Origin: Mycoplana rhizolycopersici
Lineage (GTDB): Bacteria > Pseudomonadota > Alphaproteobacteria > Rhizobiales > Rhizobiaceae
Length of the DNA: 64,000 nt
NCBI RefSeq assembly: GCF_013378445.1
Contig: NZ_JABXYK010000009.1
Span: 62,001-126,000 of the forward strand
Reading direction: 5' to 3'
Shown: positions 18,518 through 26,415 of the stretch, one piece after another
Numbering within the stretch: the stretch's first letter is position 1
How the letters are laid out: the number at the start of each line of letters is the position of its first letter
Made by a program: the position numbers and the translations under genes
Notes under the pieces: generated by a model
What the model was told of the DNA's origin: nothing
Database searches by the model: none
Seen by the model: only the letters and a program-made list of their open reading frames with translations

Positions 18518-19465
18518 TCACGCCCCGAGAAGCCACGCCCAGAACGAGACGCTGACGACGCCCGCCATGGTCGACATCGTGATCGTCGACGACGCCAGCG
18601 CGTGCCCGACATTGAAGTGATTGGCCAGCAGCCAGGCGTTGACGCCCGTCGGAACGGCCGACGTCAGCACGATGGCGGTCGTCCAGTTCTGATCCAGACC
18701 GACGAGGCGGCAGGCAAGGAAGACGCAGGCGGGCAGCAGGAAGAGCTTGAAGGCCGACATCACCATGGCCGGCGCCACGTTGCCGCGAAGGCCGTACTTC
18801 ACCAGCGCCATACCGATCGATACAAGCGCTGCCGGCGCCGCGACCGAGGCAAGCTGATCGACGACGATCTTGGCCGGCCCTTGCAGTGGGACGCCAAAGA
18901 GATGAAACAACGCGCCGCAAACGAGGCCGATCACCAGCGGGTTGCGCACCAGGCTGCGGCTGAGCCCGAGCACGAGGCTGGTGGCACTCTGCGCCGGACG
19001 TGTGCCCTCCTTGCGCTCCGCCAGTTCCATCAGCACCGAGCCGGCAACCATCATCACCGGCAGGTGCACCGACAGCAGAACGGAGATCGCCACCAGGCCG
19101 TCGTCGCCCACGATACGAGACACCAGCGGCAGCCCGATGAAGACGGTGTTGGCAAAGGCCGACGACACGCCTGCCAGAACACCGTAGCGACGATCGCGCC
19201 GAAAGAAGAGCGTCGCCACCAGGTGGGCGATCGCCCAGGTCACGGCGACCCCGCCGAAGTATGCCACCCAGATGCGCCAGGGCGAGCCGCCCTCGAACGT
19301 CGCCTCCGCAATCGTCCTGAACAGCAGTACCGGGACCGCAACCCGAAAGACAAACTCGCCGAGCGCATCGCCGACGGCGGGCTTCAGATAGCCCGTCTTG
19401 ACGAGCACCCAGCCGAGCAGAATGAGCGCGAAAAGGGGAATGACGTTCGTTACGGTATCGGTCAT
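18518..19465 (-). CDS. AEC (auxin efflux carrier) family transporter
   Basis: Inner-membrane transporter of 315 residues with about ten hydrophobic segments and the PIN-like two-repeat layout (MTDTVTNVIPLFALILLGWVLVK at the start; polar central loop around KEGTRPAQSATS). Bacterial members move organic acids or amino-acid-like solutes; the substrate here cannot be deduced. The start ATG at 19465 is followed by a regular hydrophobic helix. It is a single-gene unit on the minus strand. An intrinsic terminator lies about 115 bases upstream of its start, so either a leader attenuator or a separate small RNA precedes it. Confidence 0.87.
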   Translation of the reverse strand: MTDTVTNVIPLFALILLGWVLVKTGYLKPAVGDALGEFVFRVAVPVLLFRTIAEATFEGGSPWRIWVAYFGGVAVTWAIAHLVATLFFRRDRRYGVLAGVSSAFANTVFIGLPLVSRIVGDDGLVAISVLLSVHLPVMMVAGSVLMELAERKEGTRPAQSATSLVLGLSRSLVRNPLVIGLVCGALFHLFGVPLQGPAKIVVDQLASVAAPAALVSIGMALVKYGLRGNVAPAMVMSAFKLFLLPACVFLACRLVGLDQNWTTAIVLTSAVPTGVNAWLLANHFNVGHALASSTITMSTMAGVVSVSFWAWLLGA

Positions 19466-19580
19466 TGGAGCGGGTGCGAGCGACGGGAGAATATGGAGCG
19501 GGGCCGCAAACGAATGCGCGGCACTATCATCTGCAATGGGTAGCGGAAGCGGATGGCGCGGTCCACTGCCGCGCGAAATG

Positions 19581-19605
19581 AAAAAAGCGGGGACTTGCCC
19601 CGCTT
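19581..19605 (-). terminator. Strong intrinsic terminator on the minus strand
   Basis: AAGCGGGG (19585-19592) and CCCCGCTT (19598-19605) form a perfect 8-bp stem with a five-base loop. On the minus strand the stem is followed by a run of six T. No coding gene ends here: the nearest minus-strand gene to the right is at 20337-20663. Confidence 0.8.
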
Positions 19606-19780
19606 CCTCATCCCCGCCTGTGGCGGGAAGCGATCCGTCTGCTGCCAGTACATCCGTGGTCAGCGAGAACGAACCGAAACTTTGCGACGCACCGTGCCGG
19701 GCGTCTATGGCACCCCTTCTAAGAGTTCACGGTTACAGCCGTGTGACAGAAGGCGGTGCCGATCTGATTGCCCCAGCATC
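19606..19780 (-). ncRNA. Candidate small RNA or AEC leader ending at the 19581 terminator
   Basis: Several short perfect hairpins stand in series on the minus strand before the terminator: CACGG/CCGTG (19728-19743), GTGCC/GGCAC (about 19694-19713) and CCCGCC/GGCGGG (19613-19627). The region has no convincing reading frame with a ribosome-binding site. The 5' end is not defined; bounds are approximate. It could instead be an attenuated leader of the AEC gene. Confidence 0.35.
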
Positions 19781-19791
19781 GGCGGATTTGG

Positions 19792-19806
19792 TTAATAAAG
19801 GGTTAA
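19792..19806. promoter_or_regulatory. Full CtrA-type site TTAA-N7-TTAA
   Basis: TTAA at 19792-19795 and TTAA at 19803-19806 are seven bases apart, exactly the alphaproteobacterial CtrA consensus; the two halves lie in a direct repeat GGTTAATAA. It stands between the candidate minus-strand RNA and the plus-strand DUF883 gene. Confidence 0.5.
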
Positions 19807-19860
19807 TAACAGACGCCGATCCGCGGACGAGACGCCGTGCGGAATGATTTGCCTTTTTGG

Positions 19861-19886
19861 GGAACCCGACACAGGTATCTCTAGTT
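19861..19886 (+). promoter_or_regulatory. EcfG-like promoter of the plus-strand DUF883 gene
   Basis: GGAAC (19861-19865) is followed after 17 bases by AGTT (19883-19886), one mismatch from the EcfG/RpoE2 consensus GGAAC-N16/17-CGTT. The -10 ends 36 bases before the start codon at 19923. Confidence 0.45.
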
Positions 19887-19922
19887 CATTCAAGACAAGG
19901 AACTGCACCCAGGAGAATTGCA

Positions 19923-20264
19923 ATGGCAGATGAAAAGCAGCCAGGCCGGCGCGCGCCGCTCGGCGTTGTGGGGTCTTCCAAGAAGTCGGACAAATCCGTC
20001 GAGGATACTGTCGGCGCATACGCTGCCGACGCCGATGCGGAGGCCGCGAAGGCGGCAATTACAGAACAGCTGGAAATCCTGAAGGGCGAGGTGGCGCAGC
20101 TGCGCGAAACCCTAGGCGTGATTGCCGAGAACACCGGGCAATATGCCGTTTCGCGCGTCAATTCGGTGCGGGAGGAGGTGCGCGTCGCGGTTGCCGCCAA
20201 TCCGCTCGGGGCGCTCTTTGGCGCCGCACTCGTCGGATATCTGTTCGGCTTGCGCCGACGCTGA
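19923..20264 (+). CDS. DUF883 (ElaB/YqjD-like) membrane-anchored protein
   Basis: A 113-residue protein starting MADEKQPGRRAPLGVVGSS. It has a polar N-terminus, an amphipathic coiled segment (about 38-75, AITEQLEILKGEVAQLRETLG) and a single C-terminal membrane helix with a basic end (VAANPLGALFGAALVGYLFGLRRR). This is the layout of the ElaB/YqjD/DUF883 family, whose E. coli members anchor ribosomes to the membrane in stationary phase; the function here is inferred only. The ATG at 19923 is preceded by AGGAG. It is convergent with a second member of the same family. Confidence 0.82.
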   Translation: MADEKQPGRRAPLGVVGSSKKSDKSVEDTVGAYAADADAEAAKAAITEQLEILKGEVAQLRETLGVIAENTGQYAVSRVNSVREEVRVAVAANPLGALFGAALVGYLFGLRRR

Positions 20265-20268
20265 TGCG

Positions 20269-20293
20269 TGCCGGCCGCAAACTGCGGCCGGCA
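20269..20293. terminator. Hairpin between two convergent DUF883 genes
   Basis: TGCCGGCCGC (20269-20278) and GCGGCCGGCA (20284-20293) form a perfect 10-bp stem with a five-base loop. It lies directly after one stop codon and before the other. There is no T tract on either strand, so it may be only a transcript-end stabiliser. Confidence 0.45.
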
Positions 20294-20336
20294 GAGCCGG
20301 AAGACTATTCTTCGTCGCAACGAGCAGTCAGCTGCC

Positions 20337-20663
20337 TCAGCGCCAGTAGCGGCTGCTGCGCGACGGCTGTTCGCTGGCCGACGCCAGGAGGTATCCGAGG
20401 GCGACGCCGGCAAGGCCGGCGACAAGAACGAGCGTGGAGACCGCCGCAGGGTGTTCCCGGGCAGCGCCTGCCACAGCCGCCCCCTCGGAGCGCACATATC
20501 CGGCGCCCTGACGTGCGGCGGCACGCACGGACTTGCCCGCCCTGCCGGCCCTGTCGCGCGCCTCATCGACCACTTCGCTCGCCTGGGCGGACATCTCCTT
20601 TCGCAGCCTGTCGATCTCCTCGCGAAGGCTCTGAAGCTGCGTCTGGGCATCCAACTCTGCCAT
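20337..20663 (-). CDS. DUF883-like membrane-anchored protein
   Basis: A 108-residue protein: an amphipathic coiled N-terminal half (LQSLREEIDRLRKEMSAQAS, then an Ala-rich helix), a hydrophobic segment near the C-terminus (VSTLVLVAGLAGVALGYLLA) and a polar, basic tail. It shares the architecture of the convergent gene at 19923-20264. GGGAG precedes its ATG at 20663. An exact EcfG-type promoter match lies 127-151 bases upstream. This suggests stress- or stationary-phase expression (inference). Confidence 0.82.
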   Translation of the reverse strand: MAELDAQTQLQSLREEIDRLRKEMSAQASEVVDEARDRAGRAGKSVRAAARQGAGYVRSEGAAVAGAAREHPAAVSTLVLVAGLAGVALGYLLASASEQPSRSSRYWR

Positions 20664-20789
20664 GGGTGATCTCCCTTTCGATGTTTAAACCAACCGCAAG
20701 GTAAGTGCTGCTGCGCAAATCAAACCGAATTGCGGGTTGCCAACCTTCGGTCCGTTTGGCGGCAAGCCCTCTTGCCGCTCATGCCTAAC

Positions 20790-20814
20790 AACGACCGGAA
20801 ACGGTGGAAGTTCC
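20790..20814 (-). promoter_or_regulatory. EcfG-type general stress promoter
   Basis: On the minus strand GGAAC (20814-20810) is followed after 16 bases by CGTT (20793-20790), an exact match to the EcfG/RpoE2 consensus. It is oriented toward the DUF883 gene starting at 20663. Such a match is expected by chance roughly once in a window of this size. Confidence 0.6.
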
Positions 20815-20877
20815 TGCAACCGCGAAATGTGCCAGAGTTCGCATCGTTGAAATGAAACAGCCACCAGACAAGAAGAA

Positions 20878-20951
20878 CCCGGCGCTGTGCGGGGCGCCGG
20901 GAGGCACAGGTTGGGGCATTTTCTGAGGTGGCGCCGGCGCCACAAAGAAAA
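20878..20951. repeat. Two strong adjacent inverted repeats
   Basis: The first, CCCGGCGC/GCGCCGGG (20878-20885, 20894-20901), has an 8-base loop; on the minus strand it is followed by TTCTTCTTGTC. The second is a perfect 16-bp palindrome (20928-20943) with outer arms TTTTCT (20919-20924) and AGAAAA (20946-20951). Their role is unknown. Confidence 0.6.
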
Positions 20952-21100
20952 GCTTAGGTGCAATCAATGTTTGCGCCAAGTGGAATTGCACAATCTAGCT
21001 CGAATTATCGAGCAGCTAGATCGTTCGATAGCCCGCAGCGCGCGCAAAGCCGCTGCCTTTCAATCATATAAGGACGGTTTCGTCCCCGGACCTTGCTGTA

Positions 21101-21235
21101 TTACTCGACGACGGCGACCTGATCGGCCTGGCTGGACATGGCGTGGTGGTCTACCATTTCGGGAACCAAAGCCAGTCCGAACATGACGGCGACGAACGTG
21201 ACGAAAACCGTCACGGACAGGGTGGTGCGAATCAT
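21101..21235 (-). CDS. Small single-pass membrane protein (44 aa)
   Basis: A 44-codon frame with start ATG at 21235 and a strong AAGGAGG ribosome-binding site eight bases upstream. It has a hydrophobic N-terminal helix (TLSVTVFVTFVAVMFGLALV) and a polar, acidic tail (PEMVDHHAMSSQADQVAVVE). I do not recognise a family. The ribosome-binding site and the composition argue that it is real. No partner gene is adjacent on the same strand within 400 bp. Upstream, between it and the nuclease-like gene, 223 bases carry no other gene. Confidence 0.6.
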   Translation of the reverse strand: MIRTTLSVTVFVTFVAVMFGLALVPEMVDHHAMSSQADQVAVVE

Positions 21236-21458
21236 GGCGGCCCTCCTTTCGGCACTCAGACTATCCCAATGCGGGCCTCCGCACCGGCCTTTTCTGAACG
21301 CCAGATGAACAAAAAAGTTTGAACGGGGAAAGTAACGAAAAGTATACGCCTGACATGCGGCGGCTTCGGAAGCCTGTGGCGGCGCGCGCCGCTTTGACAT
21401 CGGAGACGAAGCGGGCGTACTTACGGCAGCAGATCAGCCAGCGATTCCGGAATAGAAC

Positions 21459-22169
21459 ATGCCCTCCAAAAAACCGCGAAAACGCCGCTCGTCCGGAACC
21501 CGCAAACCGTCGTCCGCGCGCCAGCGCATGTGGCCCTGGTATGCGCTGGGTGTTGCAATCGTCGCCGCGATCGTCGCGCGCGAGAATATGGACAGCCTGA
21601 CGAGCCTGCTTCGGCCAGGCAATACGGTTCGCGTCTCCGAGCAGCCGGCCGCGCGGCCGAAGCCGGCAGAACCGCCGCGACGCGCGCCCGAAAGGCTCGC
21701 CGAACCGGCCGAGAAGCGCCCGCCGACGCCTGCAGCCACGATGCCACCGGCACCGACCCCGGACACGAGGCCGCTTTTGCCGCCGCAGCCGATTCCCGTG
21801 CAGCCCAGCCAGACCGCGGGCGGAACGGCCTTTTTCTATTGCGGGATAAAGCAGGACAACTGCATCATCGACGGGGGCAATTTCGTCTATCACGGCGTGA
21901 AGATCCGGCTGGCGGACATCTATGTTCCGGCGACGAAGGAAGCCAAATGCGACCGCGAGCGCAATCTGGGCGGCGACGCGAAGGAAGCGCTGCGCCTGCT
22001 GCTCAACGCCGGTGATTTCGAACTTGCGGCATGGAAGCCGATCGACGAGGACCAGTACGGCCGCAAGCTGCGCATCGTCGTTCGCGACGGAAAATCGATT
22101 GGCGATGCGCTTGTGGCCCGTGGCTATGCCCGGCCGTGGACCGGCCAGCGCGAATCATGGTGCCCGTGA
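21459..22169 (+). CDS. Membrane-anchored thermonuclease-like (SNase fold) protein with altered active site
   Basis: A 236-residue protein: basic N-terminus, one membrane helix (about 24-40, WPWYALGVAIVAAIVA), a Pro-rich linker (about 65-115) and an SNase-type OB domain (about 120-236). Compared with S. aureus nuclease, the DGDT motif reads DGGN (the metal-binding Asp21 position becomes Gly). The Arg35/Asp40 region is kept (KIRLADI), the Glu43 position is not obvious (VPATKEAKC) and Arg87 is kept (DQYGRKL). It may be a weak nuclease or a non-catalytic binding protein; the domain is probably periplasmic. It is a single gene upstream of the arc operon. Confidence 0.75.
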   Translation: MPSKKPRKRRSSGTRKPSSARQRMWPWYALGVAIVAAIVARENMDSLTSLLRPGNTVRVSEQPAARPKPAEPPRRAPERLAEPAEKRPPTPAATMPPAPTPDTRPLLPPQPIPVQPSQTAGGTAFFYCGIKQDNCIIDGGNFVYHGVKIRLADIYVPATKEAKCDRERNLGGDAKEALRLLLNAGDFELAAWKPIDEDQYGRKLRIVVRDGKSIGDALVARGYARPWTGQRESWCP

Positions 22170-22612
22170 GACATCCGATAGCAAGCGCGCCCGGCAAGCA
22201 TCGCCTCAGTTCACATTCGAGCCGTCGGACCGACTTCTACGTCGGAGGCGGCAAAGGACGCTTGGCGGCACCTGCCACGCCAGCCCCACGCGGCTGTTCT
22301 CGCATGGCATGACCATGCACACGACGTGAGCGAAGGTGCGCCGTGCCGATTCCTTCACCAAAGCCAGAATGCGACGTCACGCAACCATGAAGCGTTCAAG
22401 CCGTATGTGCGCCGGATAGCCGGCCGCCGCGGTGCGCGGCGTGCACGTTTAACGCGTTTCCGGCCGCCACACAATCATGACGGCTTGCGTTCCTCCCCAC
22501 GCAAGTATGCTCCCGGTAAGATACGCTCAGATACGCAGGCCGAGGCACCGCGTCTGCTACAGTGCTCCCACATACCGAGGTTCGAGTAGCGCCCAGGCGT
22601 TGTGGGGGGATC
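22170..22612. other. Upstream region of the arginine deiminase operon
   Basis: A 443-base stretch with no convincing gene. The only notable element is a direct repeat AGATACGC (22519-22526 and 22529-22536), exactly ten bases apart and about 75 bases before the arcD start. I searched by eye for an FNR/FixK/Anr box (TTGAT-N4-ATCAA) and found none. Confidence 0.5.
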
Positions 22613-24085
22613 ATGGCTATCACTCATGATCAGGTCATTGCCACTGAAAAGCCGTCGGACAAGCTGACCTTGCTGCCGTTAACCGCCCTGGTCGTCGGAT
22701 CGATGATCGGCGGCGGCGTCTTCAACTTGCCATCGGACATGTCGCGCGGTGCGGCGCCCGGGGCCATTGTTATCGGCTGGGTCATCACCGGCATCGGCAT
22801 GTTGACATTGGCGCTGGTCTACCAGTCCCTGGCGAACCGCAAGCCGGACCTGAACGCCGGGCCCTATGCTTACGCCAAGGCGGGCTTCGGTCCGTATATC
22901 GGCTTCAACAGCGCCTGGGGATATTGGCTGAGCGCCTTTCTCGGCAACGTGGCCTACGCGGTCGCGATCTTCTCTGCGCTCTCTTTCTTCTTTCCGGCCT
23001 TCGGCGATGGCAACAACCTGATATCCATCGTCGGCGCCTCGCTCTGCCTTTGGCTGATCCATGCACTTGTGCTGAATGGCATCAAGCAGGCCGCCTTCGT
23101 CAACATCGTCACGACAATCGCCAAACTCGTCCCGCTGATGCTCTTTGTGCTGATCGCGATCATTGCCTTCAACTGGGACAAATTCACTTTCGACTTGTGG
23201 GGCCGCGGGACGGAAGGCGGAGCCGCCAGCCTCGGCAGCGTCATGGATCAGGTGAAGAGCACGATGCTCGTGACGCTGTGGGTATTCATCGGTATAGAGG
23301 GCGCCAGCGTCTACTCGGCCCGCGCCGCGCGCCGATCCGACGTCGGACGGGCGACAGTCATCGGCTTCCTCGGCGCCCTCGGCATCTACATCCTCGTCTC
23401 CATCCTGTCGACCGGCATCCTATCGCAACCCGAACTGGCAGGCCTGAAAGTGCCCTCCATGGCCGGCGTACTGGAGCCGCTCGTCGGGCGGTGGGGCGCG
23501 TCGCTGGTCAATCTAGGGCTGATGATCTCCGTCGGCGGAGCCTTCCTGTCCTGGACGCTCCTGTGCGCGGAAATTCCCTATACCTGCGGGCGTGACGGGA
23601 CCTTTCCGAAATGGTTCGCGGTGGAGAATGCCAACGGATCGCCTGTGAACGCGCTGTGGGCCACCAATCTGATGATCCAGGTGTTTCTCATCCTCAGCTT
23701 CTTCTCCAAGAGCGCCTACCAGTTCTTCTATTTCATAGCGTCCGTGGCGATCCTGCCGCCCTACGTGTTTTCCGGCGGCTACGCCCTCAAGCTTGCGCTG
23801 ACCGGCGAAACCTATGGAACGGATGCCAAGGCGCGACGGCGCGGCATGATCGTCGGGTTGATCGCCACGCTTTACGGCATCTGGCTCGTCTACGCCGCCG
23901 GCCTCACCTACCTGCTCATGTGCGCTGTGCTCTTCGTTCCCGGCATCTTCGTCTATGCCCGCGCGCGCAGGGAGCATGGCGAGCCGACATTCGTCGGCGC
24001 CGAACTTCTCATTGCGATCGGGATTGGTCTGCTGGCCCTGCTCGCCGTCTACCTGATGTGGACGGGAGCAATCAGCCCCCTCTAG
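22613..24085 (+). CDS. arcD: Arginine:ornithine antiporter ArcD (APC family)
   Basis: Inner-membrane exchanger of 490 residues with about 12-13 hydrophobic segments and the APC-family N-terminal signature (LTALVVGSMIGGGVFNLPSDM). It resembles the basic amino acid antiporter group that imports arginine and exports ornithine without net energy cost. The ATG at 22613 follows GGGGGGA; a longer upstream frame was rejected. It is the first gene of a five-gene operon, 49 bp before arcA. Substrate assignment rests on the family and on the arcABC neighbours together. Confidence 0.93.
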   Translation: MAITHDQVIATEKPSDKLTLLPLTALVVGSMIGGGVFNLPSDMSRGAAPGAIVIGWVITGIGMLTLALVYQSLANRKPDLNAGPYAYAKAGFGPYIGFNSAWGYWLSAFLGNVAYAVAIFSALSFFFPAFGDGNNLISIVGASLCLWLIHALVLNGIKQAAFVNIVTTIAKLVPLMLFVLIAIIAFNWDKFTFDLWGRGTEGGAASLGSVMDQVKSTMLVTLWVFIGIEGASVYSARAARRSDVGRATVIGFLGALGIYILVSILSTGILSQPELAGLKVPSMAGVLEPLVGRWGASLVNLGLMISVGGAFLSWTLLCAEIPYTCGRDGTFPKWFAVENANGSPVNALWATNLMIQVFLILSFFSKSAYQFFYFIASVAILPPYVFSGGYALKLALTGETYGTDAKARRRGMIVGLIATLYGIWLVYAAGLTYLLMCAVLFVPGIFVYARARREHGEPTFVGAELLIAIGIGLLALLAVYLMWTGAISPL

Positions 24086-24134
24086 TCGCGGTCCGCATTG
24101 CCAATTGTGACAGTTTGCTCGTTGGAGGGACCAG

Positions 24135-25361
24135 ATGCGCAATTTCGGTGTCCATTCGGAAGTCGGAAAGCTGAGAACGGTGATGGTCTGCCGGCCATCG
24201 CTTGCCCACCAGAGGCTCACCCCCGGCAACTGCCACGACCTTTTGTTCGACGATGTCATCTGGGTGCACGAGGCCCAGAAGGACCATTACGATTTCGTCC
24301 TGAAAATGCAGGAACGCGGCGTGGAAGTGCTCGAACTGCACGACCTCCTCGCGGAGACGCTGCCGGACAAGGAGGCCAGGGATTTCGTCCTAGACCGCCG
24401 CATCATTCCCAATGTGCTCGGGACGCAGGTTTCGGAAGCGATGCGTCCGTGGCTGGACGAGATGCCGGCGAAGGAACTGGCAGCCTTCCTGATCGGCGGG
24501 ATCGCCGTCTCCGATCTGCCCGACATACGCGGCAAGGATCTGATGCTGGAGGCGCTCGGAGCGCCGGAGTTCGTCATCCCTCCGATCCCCAACACCCTGT
24601 TCCAGCGTGATCCGTCGTGCTGGATCTATGGCGGAGTGACGGTCAATCCGATGTTCTGGCCGGCCCGCCGAGCCGAGACGCTGCTGCAGCGGGCGGTCTA
24701 CAAGTTCCATCCGTCGTTCAGGGATGGCGACTTCCAGATCTGGTGGGGCGATTCCGATGAACCCTTCGCCAACGCGACGATGGAGGGCGGCGACGTCATG
24801 CCGATCGGAAACGGCGCCGTGCTGATCGGCATGGGCGAGCGCACGACCTACCAGGCCGTCGGCCAGGTGGCGCAGGCGCTGTTCAAGGCAAAGGCTGCAA
24901 CCCGGGTCATCGCCTGCCTGATGCCGAAGAGCCGCGCGGCCATGCACCTCGATACCGTGTTCAGCTTCTGCGACCGGGATCTGGTGACCCTCTTTGCCGA
25001 TGTCGTCGACCAGATCCGCTGCTACAGCGTCTATCCGCGCGGCGACGACGGCACCTTCGAGGTGCATCCGGAGACGAAGCCGATGCTGGATGTCGTCGCC
25101 GACGCGCTCGGATTGAAGAAGCTGCGGACCGTCGCGACCGGTGGCAACGCCTATGAGGCCGAGCGTGAACAGTGGGACGACGGCAACAACGTCGTCGCGC
25201 TCGAACCCGGCGTCGTCATCGCCTACGACCGCAATACCTACACGAACACGCTGCTTCGCAAGGCCGGCGTCGAAGTCATCACGATCCGCGGGGCCGAACT
25301 CGGCCGCGGCCGCGGTGGCGGCCATTGCATGACGTGCCCTGTCTGGCGCGACCCGGTCTGA
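24135..25361 (+). CDS. arcA: Arginine deiminase
   Basis: Cytosolic enzyme that hydrolyses arginine to citrulline and ammonia. At 408 residues it is full length. The nucleophilic Cys lies in [17 protein letters not shown] at the C-terminus; the substrate-binding [12 protein letters not shown] and [10 protein letters not shown] motifs and the catalytic His in [15 protein letters not shown] are intact. A GGAGG ribosome-binding site precedes the ATG. It is the second gene of the operon, between arcD and arcB. Confidence 0.97.
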   Translation: MRNFGVHSEVGKLRTVMVCRPSLAHQRLTPGNCHDLLFDDVIWVHEAQKDHYDFVLKMQERGVEVLELHDLLAETLPDKEARDFVLDRRIIPNVLGTQVSEAMRPWLDEMPAKELAAFLIGGIAVSDLPDIRGKDLMLEALGAPEFVIPPIPNTLFQRDPSCWIYGGVTVNPMFWPARRAETLLQRAVYKFHPSFRDGDFQIWWGDSDEPFANATMEGGDVMPIGNGAVLIGMGERTTYQAVGQVAQALFKAKAATRVIACLMPKSRAAMHLDTVFSFCDRDLVTLFADVVDQIRCYSVYPRGDDGTFEVHPETKPMLDVVADALGLKKLRTVATGGNAYEAEREQWDDGNNVVALEPGVVIAYDRNTYTNTLLRKAGVEVITIRGAELGRGRGGGHCMTCPVWRDPV

Positions 25362-25408
25362 CGGCTGTCGAACCGATACCAACCCTTCAACAGTGCTGGA
25401 GCCGCATC

Positions 25409-26413
25409 ATGAGCCTCAACCTCCGCAATCGCTCGCTTCTGACGGTGCAGGATTATACGCCGCGCGAGTTCCGCTTCCTGCTCGATCTCGCTCGCGACCT
25501 GAAACGGGCCAAATATGCCCGCACGGAGCAGCAGCATCTCAAGGGCAAGGAAATCTGCCTGATCTTCGAGAAGACCTCGACGCGCACGCGCTGCGCCTTC
25601 GAGGTGGCCTGCTCGGACCAGGGGGCGAACGTCACCTATCTCGACCCCGCCGGCTCGCAGATCGGCCACAAGGAATCCTTCAAGGACACCGCACGCGTTC
25701 TCGGGCGCATGTATGACGCGATCGAGTATCGCGGTTCCGCGCAGAAGGGTGTGGAGACGCTGGCGCAATATGCCGGCGTCCCGGTCTATAACGGCCTGAC
25801 CGACGAGTATCACCCCACCCAGATGCTCGCCGACGTCATGACCATGCGCGAGCACAGCGACAAGCCGATCGCCGACATCAAATATGCCTATGTCGGCGAC
25901 ACGCGCTCCAACATGGGCCATTCGCTTTTGATCGTCGGCTGCCTGATGGGCATGGACGTGCGCATCTGCGGACCGAAATCGCTCTGGCCGTCCGACGACT
26001 ATCGCAAGATCGCCGAGGAACTGGCGGATAGATCCGGCGCCCGGCTGACGATCACCGACGATCCCAAGGCCGCAGTCAAGGGCGTCGACTTCATCCACAC
26101 CGACGTGTGGGTATCCATGGGCGAGCCGAAGGACGTCTGGAAGGAGCGCATCAAGCTCCTGATGCCCTATCAGGTCAACACGGCGCTGATGAAGGCCAGC
26201 GGGAATGCCCAGGTCAAGTTCATGCACTGCCTGCCCGCCTTCCACGACACGGATACGGTGGTCGGCAAGCAGATCGCCGACGATTACGGCATCTCCGACG
26301 GGCTGGAAGTCACCAACGAGGTGTTCGAATCCGAAGCCAATATCGCCTTCGAGCAGGCTGAAAACCGCCTGCACACGATCAAGGCCCTTCTCGTGGCAAC
26401 CCTTGGAGACTGA
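25409..26413 (+). CDS. arcB: Ornithine carbamoyltransferase, catabolic
   Basis: Cleaves citrulline with phosphate to ornithine and carbamoyl phosphate in the deiminase pathway. The 334-residue protein starts [21 protein letters not shown] at the ATG 25409; the upstream frame overlaps arcA. Carbamoyl-phosphate binding STRTR (in [14 protein letters not shown]), the HPTQ motif ([14 protein letters not shown]) and the HCLPAFHD ornithine loop are present. Its length and its place between arcA and arcC favour the catabolic form over the ArgF-type anabolic one. Confidence 0.95.
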   Translation: MSLNLRNRSLLTVQDYTPREFRFLLDLARDLKRAKYARTEQQHLKGKEICLIFEKTSTRTRCAFEVACSDQGANVTYLDPAGSQIGHKESFKDTARVLGRMYDAIEYRGSAQKGVETLAQYAGVPVYNGLTDEYHPTQMLADVMTMREHSDKPIADIKYAYVGDTRSNMGHSLLIVGCLMGMDVRICGPKSLWPSDDYRKIAEELADRSGARLTITDDPKAAVKGVDFIHTDVWVSMGEPKDVWKERIKLLMPYQVNTALMKASGNAQVKFMHCLPAFHDTDTVVGKQIADDYGISDGLEVTNEVFESEANIAFEQAENRLHTIKALLVATLGD

Positions 26414-26415
26414 CC

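Larger units (their letters stand above)
19466..19922. other. Long intergenic region between the AEC gene and a DUF883 gene
   Basis: A 457-base region without a convincing gene. It contains a minus-strand intrinsic terminator (19581-19605), a hairpin CCCGCC/GGCGGG (19613-19627), hairpins at 19728-19743 and around 19694-19713, a full TTAA-N7-TTAA site (19792-19806) and an EcfG-like promoter for the plus-strand gene (19861-19886). Confidence 0.6.
20664..21100. other. 437-base region without a recognisable gene
   Basis: No reading frame here has both a start signal and protein-like composition. The region contains the EcfG-type promoter (20790-20814), a perfect 8-bp stem-loop (20878-20901), a 16-bp palindrome with flanking extension (20919-20951) and a small AT-rich inverted repeat CTCGA-ATTA-TCGAG (20999-21012). 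Confidence 0.6.

Noticed and set aside
20999-21012. AT-rich inverted repeat CTCGA-ATTA-TCGAG as an operator
   Set aside because: Only 5-bp arms and no nearby gene in a fitting position; listed only within the region note.
22326-22589. 87-codon frame upstream of arcD
   Set aside because: No ribosome-binding site, Arg/His-rich random composition and no hydrophobic or domain pattern.
22170-22612. FNR/FixK/Anr box for the arc operon
   Set aside because: No TTGAT-N4-ATCAA-like sequence could be found by eye.
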